Source of the DNA: Rhodobacterales bacterium
Lineage (GTDB): Bacteria; Pseudomonadota; Alphaproteobacteria; Rhodobacterales; Rhodobacteraceae
Reading direction: 5' to 3'
Length of the DNA: 46,803 bases
NCBI GenBank assembly: GCA_003249215.1
Contig: QKJR01000031.1
Span: 1-46,803, forward strand
Below are positions 41,614 to 46,803 of the stretch, in pieces. Position 1 is the first letter of the stretch. Every line of letters starts with the position of its first letter. The notes below the pieces were generated by a model. The model saw only the letters and a program-made list of their open reading frames with translations. It did not search any database and was not told the DNA's origin. A program made the translations under genes and the position numbers.

Positions 41614-41673
41614 GATCGCCCCCGTTGTTGGCTCAGGTTTAGGCGGCCCGACCGCGCGGCGCAAGCGTGGCGC

Positions 41674-42516
41674 CTAGTTGAACGCTGCGCAGGGATCGGG
41701 GCGCTCGGTTGGCGGCGTGACGATCCACCAGTCGAAGGGCTGATCGGGCTCGACCGTCTCCCCCGGGGAAACTTCGAGCTGGCCGAGCGTGACGACCGCA
41801 ACTTCGGGGCGCGCGGCCCGGATCATCGCGGGCACCGCGCGATCGGCGCGGGCATGCCCCGTGCCGGTGATCACCGCGACCGGCCCGCCGGTGGCGTCGA
41901 GCGCAGAGATCGTCGCCCGGGCAAAAGCCGCATCGCGCAGCCTTTGTGCCGCAACCATGCCGGGCAGCATCTCGGGCGGCAGGGCGTTGCAGTGATCGGC
42001 TTGCGACTCTGCTTCGAGCGCGGCCTGCAGATCGGGCGCATAGGGCCGGTCGAGGCCATAATCCGCGGCCCCCCCGCCGAAGACATCGGCCAGAGGCTCT
42101 GCCATCGCCCGGCGCACCTCGGCGCGCGGCAGGGCGGCGCCGACGATCCGCGCCTCGGGCGCCGCGGCGAAGATCGGCGCATAGAGCGCGAAATCGGGCC
42201 AGCCGGAATTGGCCCAGTCGAGCACCTCGGCCAGACGCGCGGGATCGGCGATCAGATCGGGGGTGACCCTGGCCGCCTGCTCGGGGCTCAGCATCTCGAA
42301 GACAAGCGCACTGGGGGCCAGCGCCGCAACGCCGGCCGCCTGATTGAGGTGATGCGAGGGATTGTCATGCACCTCGCCGAGCACGAGCACCTGCGGTGCG
42401 GCCGCCTCGATCCGCGCGGGCAGATCGGCGGGGGGTATTTCATCGGCAGGAGCCGCCTGCGCCGCCATCAGGGCAACGCAGGCAAGAAGGGACGGGAAGA
42501 CAGGCAAGCGCATCAT
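41674..42516 (-). CDS. ChaN/Tiki-like haem-binding family protein
   Basis: The 280-residue product has an N-terminal signal region (MMRLPVFPSLLACVALMAAQA) that could be cut by signal peptidase I or lipid-modified at the LLAC cysteine. The mature part carries VLVLGEVHDNPSHH with the GE and paired His of the ChaN (DUF399) family, and later VITGTGHARADRAVP. ChaN proteins bind haem or iron at the cell surface or in the periplasm. Its start overlaps the rpoH stop by 4 bp, so it is translationally coupled to the sigma factor. Confidence 0.82.
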   Translation of the reverse strand: MMRLPVFPSLLACVALMAAQAAPADEIPPADLPARIEAAAPQVLVLGEVHDNPSHHLNQAAGVAALAPSALVFEMLSPEQAARVTPDLIADPARLAEVLDWANSGWPDFALYAPIFAAAPEARIVGAALPRAEVRRAMAEPLADVFGGGAADYGLDRPYAPDLQAALEAESQADHCNALPPEMLPGMVAAQRLRDAAFARATISALDATGGPVAVITGTGHARADRAVPAMIRAARPEVAVVTLGQLEVSPGETVEPDQPFDWWIVTPPTERPDPCAAFN

Positions 42517-43391
42517 GCGAGAAGGCTTGCCACCTCTTCGCCATGGCCTTCAAGGCTTTTGCGCATCTTGCCGAAGGCCTGCGCCTCGAGTTGACGCACA
42601 CGTTCCTTGGACAGTCCGAGCTCCTGCCCGAGGCTTTCAAGCGTGCGCGGCTCCTCGATCAGGCGGCGTTCGCGCACGATATAGGCCTCGCGGTCGGTCA
42701 ACCGGCCCATCGCCTCGCCGATCCAGTCGCGCATCAGCGCACCGTCATGCGCCTCGGTCACGTTCTCTTCGGGGCCCGCGCCGTCGTCTTCCAGCGTCTC
42801 GACCCATTCGCGGCCATCCTCGTCACCCGATTGCACGGCATTGAGCGAGAAATCCGACCCCGACAGCCGGCCTTCCATCATCTCGACATCGGCGAGCGGC
42901 ACACCGATCGTGATCGCCACCCGCTCGCGCAGCTGCGAGCCATCGAGCGACAGCCCCTCGGCATCGGCCTCGCGGGTGATCTGCGCCTGCACCCGGCGCA
43001 GGTTGAAGAACAGCGCCTTTTGCGAGCTGGTCGAGCCGGTGCGCACCATCGACCAGTTGCGCATCACAAATTCCTGGATCGATGCCTTGATCCACCAGAC
43101 CGCATAGGTGGAAAACCGCACGCCGCGATCGGGGTCGAACTTGTCGGCCGCCTTCATGAGGCCCAGCGAGGCCTCCTGAATGAGGTCGTTCATCGGCGCG
43201 CCATAGCGGCGGAACTTGGCCGCCGTGGCGATGGCGAGCCGCATATAGGCGGTCACCAGCCGGTGCAGCGCCTGTTCGTCGCGCTCGTCGCGCCAGGCCC
43301 GCGCCAGCGCGGCCTCGGTTTCCGCATCGAGATATTCCGCGCGCATCGCCTGACGCGGCAAGGTGTCGTCGTTCATGCCTTCGAGTGCCAT
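42513..43391 (-). CDS. RNA polymerase heat-shock sigma factor RpoH, group II type
   Basis: The 292-residue sigma factor has region 2 (NDLIQEASLGLMKAADKFDP), the WWIKASIQEFVMRNWSMVR core-binding/-10 recognition segment and the RpoH box QKALFFNLR (124-132) that marks heat-shock sigmas. Region 4 has a helix-turn-helix (TLESLGQELGLSKERVRQL). It lacks the NRYLQEIRKFPML opening of the main RpoH. Its MALEGM start resembles RpoHII of Rhodobacter, which serves photooxidative (singlet oxygen) and other stress. AGGAGA precedes ATG 43391. It leads the chaN-coaBC-dut-thiF cluster on this strand. Confidence 0.88.
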   Translation of the reverse strand: MALEGMNDDTLPRQAMRAEYLDAETEAALARAWRDERDEQALHRLVTAYMRLAIATAAKFRRYGAPMNDLIQEASLGLMKAADKFDPDRGVRFSTYAVWWIKASIQEFVMRNWSMVRTGSTSSQKALFFNLRRVQAQITREADAEGLSLDGSQLRERVAITIGVPLADVEMMEGRLSGSDFSLNAVQSGDEDGREWVETLEDDGAGPEENVTEAHDGALMRDWIGEAMGRLTDREAYIVRERRLIEEPRTLESLGQELGLSKERVRQLEAQAFGKMRKSLEGHGEEVASLLA

Positions 43392-43764
43392 ACCCAGTCT
43401 CCTCGGGCTCTCCCGGCCCGCTGTCGGCGTCTCTACAAATCCACTATGCGCCCTCGGGGACATAATGTCTTGCGCTTGCTTTGGTTCCTCACAGAAAAAT
43501 GTTTAGTGCTTTTCTATGGTATCCGGACCTTGCCGACGCCGGAGCCCCGCCGGATGCGGGCAGGCGCAATGCAGGAACGGGCAGGAACCGAAGGGCCACC
43601 AACCGGAGAACTTCGCGCTCGAACGGGGGCGGTAGGGCTAACATAAGCAGAATTAACGCCTTGGCAACCATGTCGGGGTAGCGATTCCTCGTGAATGGCC
43701 GCACAGTTGGCCCGCCCGATCTGCACAGGAGCCGGGCCCGAATTCGACAGGGGATGTCTCAGGC
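43392..43764. other. Intergenic region between rpoH and comM
   Basis: This is 373 bp of divergent regulatory space. It contains a perfect 11-bp palindrome GACATAATGTC (43459-43469), about 68-78 bp upstream of the rpoH start, and an AT-rich hairpin AGAAAA/TTTTCT (43493-43515). Short frames on both strands lack ribosome-binding sites and family signatures. I could not assign a specific sigma-factor promoter. Confidence 0.6.
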
Positions 43765-45276
43765 ATGGTCGCCAAGACCTATACCGTGGCCTTCGAGGGG
43801 GTCGAGGCGCGCCTCGTCGAGGTGCAATGCGCGCAATCGGCGGGCATGCCCGGGTTCTCGGTCGTCGGCCTGCCCGACAAGGCGGTGTCGGAGGCGCGCG
43901 AGCGGGTGCGTGCGGCGCTTGCCGCGATGTCGATCGCGTTGCCGATGAAGAAGCTCACGATCAATCTCTCGCCCGCCGATCTGCCCAAAGAGGGGTCGCA
44001 TTTCGACCTGCCGATCGCGCTGGCCGTGCTCGCCGCGATCGGGATCCTGCCGCCCGAAGAGATCGAGGGGATCGTCTCGGTGGGCGAGCTGGCGCTCGAC
44101 GGGCGGCTGATCGCGGTGCTCGGCGCCCTGCCCGCCGCGATGGCCGCCGCCGAGGAGGATCGCGCGCTGATCTGCCCGCGCGCCTGCGGGGCCGAGGCGG
44201 CCTGGGTCGCCGCAACGCCGGTCTTCGCCCCCGCCACCCTCGCCGAGGCGATCCGCCACATCACCGCCCAGTCCCCCTTGCCCCGCGCCCGCCCGGGCGA
44301 GGTGCAGGGCGCCCCCCCCCAACGCGACCTGCGCGACGTCAAGGGACAGACCCGCGCCAAACGCGCGCTCGAGATCGCGGCGGCCGGGCGGCATCACCTG
44401 ATGATGGTGGGCCCGCCCGGATCGGGCAAATCCATGCTCGCGGCGCGGCTGCCCGGCATCCTGCCGCCGCTCTCGCCCGCCGAGGCGCTCGAGACCTCGA
44501 TGATCCATTCGCTGGGGGGGCTCCTCTCCGAGGGCGGCATCTCGCGGCTCCGCCCGTTCCGCGAGCCTCATCACACCGCCTCGATGGCGGCGATGATCGG
44601 CGGCGGGCGCGGCGCGCGGCCGGGCGAGGTGAGTCTCGCGCATAACGGCGTTCTGTTCATGGACGAGTTTCCCGAGTTTCCCCGCGCGGTGCTCGAGACC
44701 CTGCGCCAGCCGATCGAGACCGGAGAGGTGGTGGTGGCGCGCGCCAATGCCCATATCCGCTACCCCTGCCGATTCCTCTTGGTGGCGGCGGCGAACCCCT
44801 GCAAATGCGGCTATCTCGGCGATCCGGCGCGGGCCTGTGCGCGGGCGCCGCAATGTGGCGCGGACTATCTCGGGCGGATCTCGGGGCCGCTGATGGACAG
44901 GTTCGACCTGCGCATCGAAGTGCCGGCGGTCAGTCTCGCGGAGATCGGGCGCCCGCCCGAGGGGGCGAGCTCGGTCGAGGTGGCCGAACGGGTAGCACGC
45001 GCGCGGGCGCGTCAGGCCGAGCGTTTCGCCGGTCATCCCGCGACCCGCGTCAATGCCGAGGCCGAGGGGCGGCTCCTCGAGGAGATCGCGACTCCTGATG
45101 CCGAGGGCGCGGCGCTGATCGCCCGCGTGGCCGAGCGCTTCGGGCTTACGGCGCGGGGCTATCACCGGATCCTGCGCGCCGCGCGCACGATCGCCGATCT
45201 CGAGGGCGCCGATGCGGTGCGGGGGCCCCATCTGGCCGAGGCGGTGAGCTATCGGCTGAGCAGTGGGATCGGATAG
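43765..45276 (+). CDS. comM: YifB/ComM family Mg-chelatase-like AAA+ ATPase
   Basis: The 503-residue protein has an N-terminal Lon-protease-like domain (about 1-170), an AAA+ core and a C-terminal chelatase domain. The core has Walker A GPPGSGKS (216-223), the EPHHTAS substrate-loop motif, Walker B VLFMDEF (Asp300/Glu301) and a zinc-like NPCKCGYLGD loop. ComM drives branch migration during natural transformation in several bacteria. The motif set is complete. It is divergent from rpoH and convergent with the esterase. ATG 43765 has AGGGGA upstream. Confidence 0.92.
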   Translation: MVAKTYTVAFEGVEARLVEVQCAQSAGMPGFSVVGLPDKAVSEARERVRAALAAMSIALPMKKLTINLSPADLPKEGSHFDLPIALAVLAAIGILPPEEIEGIVSVGELALDGRLIAVLGALPAAMAAAEEDRALICPRACGAEAAWVAATPVFAPATLAEAIRHITAQSPLPRARPGEVQGAPPQRDLRDVKGQTRAKRALEIAAAGRHHLMMVGPPGSGKSMLAARLPGILPPLSPAEALETSMIHSLGGLLSEGGISRLRPFREPHHTASMAAMIGGGRGARPGEVSLAHNGVLFMDEFPEFPRAVLETLRQPIETGEVVVARANAHIRYPCRFLLVAAANPCKCGYLGDPARACARAPQCGADYLGRISGPLMDRFDLRIEVPAVSLAEIGRPPEGASSVEVAERVARARARQAERFAGHPATRVNAEAEGRLLEEIATPDAEGAALIARVAERFGLTARGYHRILRAARTIADLEGADAVRGPHLAEAVSYRLSSGIG

Positions 45277-45300
45277 GTCGGACAGGCGGGAAGCCGGGGG

Positions 45301-46218
45301 TCAGGACCGGCCGAGCATCCGGCGTAACGCCCCCGCGGCATCATCGAGCGCGTCGCGCGCCTCGGGGATCCAGCCGTGGAACATCTGCCAGACATGGGGC
45401 GCATGCGGCCAGCTCTGGACCGTGACCTCGGCCCCGAAGCCGCGCAGCCGGTCGGCCATGCGCAAGGTGTCGTCGCGCAGGATCTCGCTCTCGGAATGTT
45501 GCAGATGGATCGGCGGACAGCCCGGGAAGGCGGCAAAAAGCGGCGAGGCGCGCGGATCGTCGGCCGGCGCGCCCTGCAGGTAACGCTCGACCGTCACGCC
45601 GAGGCGCGTGACCGGCAGCAGCGGATCGCGCCGGGCATTCTCGCGCAGCGAGGCGCCGGAGCCGGTCAGGTCGGTCCAGGGCGAGAAGGCCACGAGCCCC
45701 GCGGGCGGCGTCCCTTCGGCGCAGAGCCGCGCGAGCAGCGCCAGAGCGAGCCCGCCGCCCGCGCTGTCGCCCGCGATCGCGATCTGGCCGGGCGCAAAGC
45801 CGCACGCACAAAGCCCCTGCCAGGCGGCCATCGCATCCTCGAGCGCGGCCGGAAACGGGTGCTCGGGCGCGAGCCGATAGGCCGGCGCGACGTGCTCGAT
45901 CCGGCTGCGACGCGCCAATTCGCCGTAAAGCGCCCAATGCGACAGCGGCGAGCCGGCCGCATAGGCGCCGCCATGCAGGAACAGGACCGCCACGTCGGGC
46001 TCGGCCCCACGCCCCGGACGCGCGCTCAGCGCGCTCACCCTGCGCTCCGCCCCCTGCAGGTGGCGCCAGACAGGCGCGACCCGCGCGGGCGAGCCGAGCC
46101 AGGCATGCGAGGCCGCCTCCATCTCGACGCGCGCCCGCAGCGGATCGTCGAGCCGCGCAAGCTCGGGCTTGACCAGAAGCCGCAACCCGAGATTGAGCGC
46201 GCTCAGCCGCAGGCTCAT
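45301..46218 (-). CDS. Alpha/beta hydrolase (HSL-type esterase)
   Basis: The 305-residue enzyme has the hormone-sensitive-lipase signature. The oxyanion hole [10 protein letters not shown] lies around 81-90, and [16 protein letters not shown] is followed by the nucleophile elbow GDSAGGG with Ser152. The acid is probably in the SEILRDD region and the catalytic His in SWPHAPHVW. Such esterases act on short-chain esters. It starts inside the gshB stop codon (ATGA overlap), indicating co-transcription with glutathione synthetase. Natural substrate is unknown. Confidence 0.87.
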   Translation of the reverse strand: MSLRLSALNLGLRLLVKPELARLDDPLRARVEMEAASHAWLGSPARVAPVWRHLQGAERRVSALSARPGRGAEPDVAVLFLHGGAYAAGSPLSHWALYGELARRSRIEHVAPAYRLAPEHPFPAALEDAMAAWQGLCACGFAPGQIAIAGDSAGGGLALALLARLCAEGTPPAGLVAFSPWTDLTGSGASLRENARRDPLLPVTRLGVTVERYLQGAPADDPRASPLFAAFPGCPPIHLQHSESEILRDDTLRMADRLRGFGAEVTVQSWPHAPHVWQMFHGWIPEARDALDDAAGALRRMLGRS

Positions 46219-46803
46219 CCCGCCGCCCGCTTCGCCTCGATCACCTCCCAGATCCGCGCGGCGGTATTGGTGCCGTCGAAGCGCTCAAGTTCCTGGATGC
46301 CGGTGGGCGAGGTCACGTTGATCTCGGTCAGCCAGTCGCCGATCACGTCGATGCCGACGAAGATCTGGCCCTTCTCGCGCAGCACCGGGCCGATCCGCTC
46401 GCAGATCTCGCGGTCACGCGCGCTCAGCTCGACCTTCTCGGGCCGCCCGCCGACATGCATGTTCGAGCGCGTCTCGCCCGCGGCCGGAACCCGGTTGATC
46501 GCGCCGACCGGCTCGCCGTCAATGAGGATGATCCGCTTGTCGCCCTTGACGACCGCGGGCAGATATTTCTGCGCGATCAGCGGCTCGCGATTGATCCCCG
46601 AGAAGAGCTCGTGCAGCGAGGCGAGGTTGCGGTCGTTCGGATCGAGCCGGAAGACGCCCGCGCCGCCATTGCCGTAGAGCGGTTTCAGGATGATGTCGCC
46701 GTGGCGCGCCTTGAAGGCACGGATCGTCTCGAGATCGCGCGCGATCAGCGTGGGCGGCGTCAGATCGGGGAAATTCAGCACCAGGAGCTTCTCGGGCGAG
46801 TTG
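46215..46803 (-). CDS. gshB: Glutathione synthetase, C-terminal part
   Basis: The frame stays open to the right edge, so the N-terminal third is missing. The visible 195 residues hold the ATP-grasp core: the [20 protein letters not shown] loop, [41 protein letters not shown] and [11 protein letters not shown]. All are hallmarks of bacterial GshB, which joins gamma-glutamylcysteine and glycine. It is translationally coupled to the esterase gene downstream. Confidence 0.95.
   Translation of the reverse strand, partial: NSPEKLLVLNFPDLTPPTLIARDLETIRAFKARHGDIILKPLYGNGGAGVFRLDPNDRNLASLHELFSGINREPLIAQKYLPAVVKGDKRIILIDGEPVGAINRVPAAGETRSNMHVGGRPEKVELSARDREICERIGPVLREKGQIFVGIDVIGDWLTEINVTSPTGIQELERFDGTNTAARIWEVIEAKRAAG

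Noticed and set aside
43489..43704. Short minus-strand frames between rpoH and comM, one with a hydrophobic start (MVAKALILLMLALPPPF)
   Set aside because: No ribosome-binding site, no family resemblance, and the Pro/Leu/Arg-rich continuation looks non-coding.
1..46803. CRISPR arrays, transposases, integrases or prophage genes
   Set aside because: None seen on either strand; the repeats present are short inverted or tandem repeats without spacer structure, and the GH25 muramidase has a lipoprotein signal and no phage neighbours.

Overview
The window is GC-rich, densely packed chromosomal DNA from an alphaproteobacterium, most likely a member of the Rhodobacteraceae (Rhodobacter-like). The clues are a group-II RpoH heat-shock sigma factor, two DUF6455 proteins, the methylmalonyl-CoA epimerase/DUF1467 pair, a Tat-exported sulfide:quinone oxidoreductase (SQR) with a SqrR/BigR-type operator, an FNR-type box, a VPLPA-type C-terminal sorting signal, and short intergenic inverted repeats built on a GAGTATTT/GGGATATTT core. 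I see no phage, transposase, plasmid or CRISPR features. Both ends cut genes: recJ at the left (3' part only) and gshB at the right (3' part only).

Layout. 1-2.7 kb: end of recJ, two identical tandem tRNA-Glu genes, and a secreted AGE-fold protein with a C-terminal sorting signal. 2.9-5.4 kb: a sulfide-linked module. A Tat-SQR and a DUF5368 membrane protein lie behind an ATTC-N8-GAAT operator, and converge on two tandem four-cysteine DUF6455 proteins behind an FNR-like box. 5.4-13 kb: membrane and housekeeping genes (DUF2254, M48 lipoprotein, DUF167, class II deacetylase, a divergent quinone oxidoreductase/HxlR pair, nitroreductase-EI24, mce-DUF1467). 13.2-18.2 kb: orphan response regulator with a CtrA-like box, GNAT enzyme, 44-residue membrane peptide, aspS, PAP2 protein. 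18.4-22.9 kb: carB, then a convergent RES/Xre-type toxin-antitoxin pair with its own promoter and direct repeats.

23-34 kb: 26-residue lipoprotein, DAO-type oxidoreductase, AhpD-like protein, EF-hand protein with a (GQ)n tract, GH25 muramidase lipoprotein, dimethylglycine dehydrogenase-like enzyme, an Ala-rich ORF, GT39-type membrane protein, PRC-barrel protein, hydroxyacid dehydrogenase, SH3 protein. 34-46.8 kb: CDF metal exporter, M3 oligopeptidase, an amino-acid ABC permease/binding-protein pair without an ATPase, then a minus-strand cluster rpoH-chaN-coaBC-dut-thiF, followed by comM, an HSL-type esterase and gshB.

Most of the window is core metabolism. The stretches most likely to hold something undescribed are the SQR/DUF5368/DUF6455 module with two recognisable regulatory sites, the dispersed inverted-repeat family at gene 3' ends (five copies), the RES/Xre module, the membrane-anchored ThiF-family protein, and a four-copy 16-bp tandem repeat that supplies a stop codon. 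All functional calls come from reading the sequence; no database search was possible.
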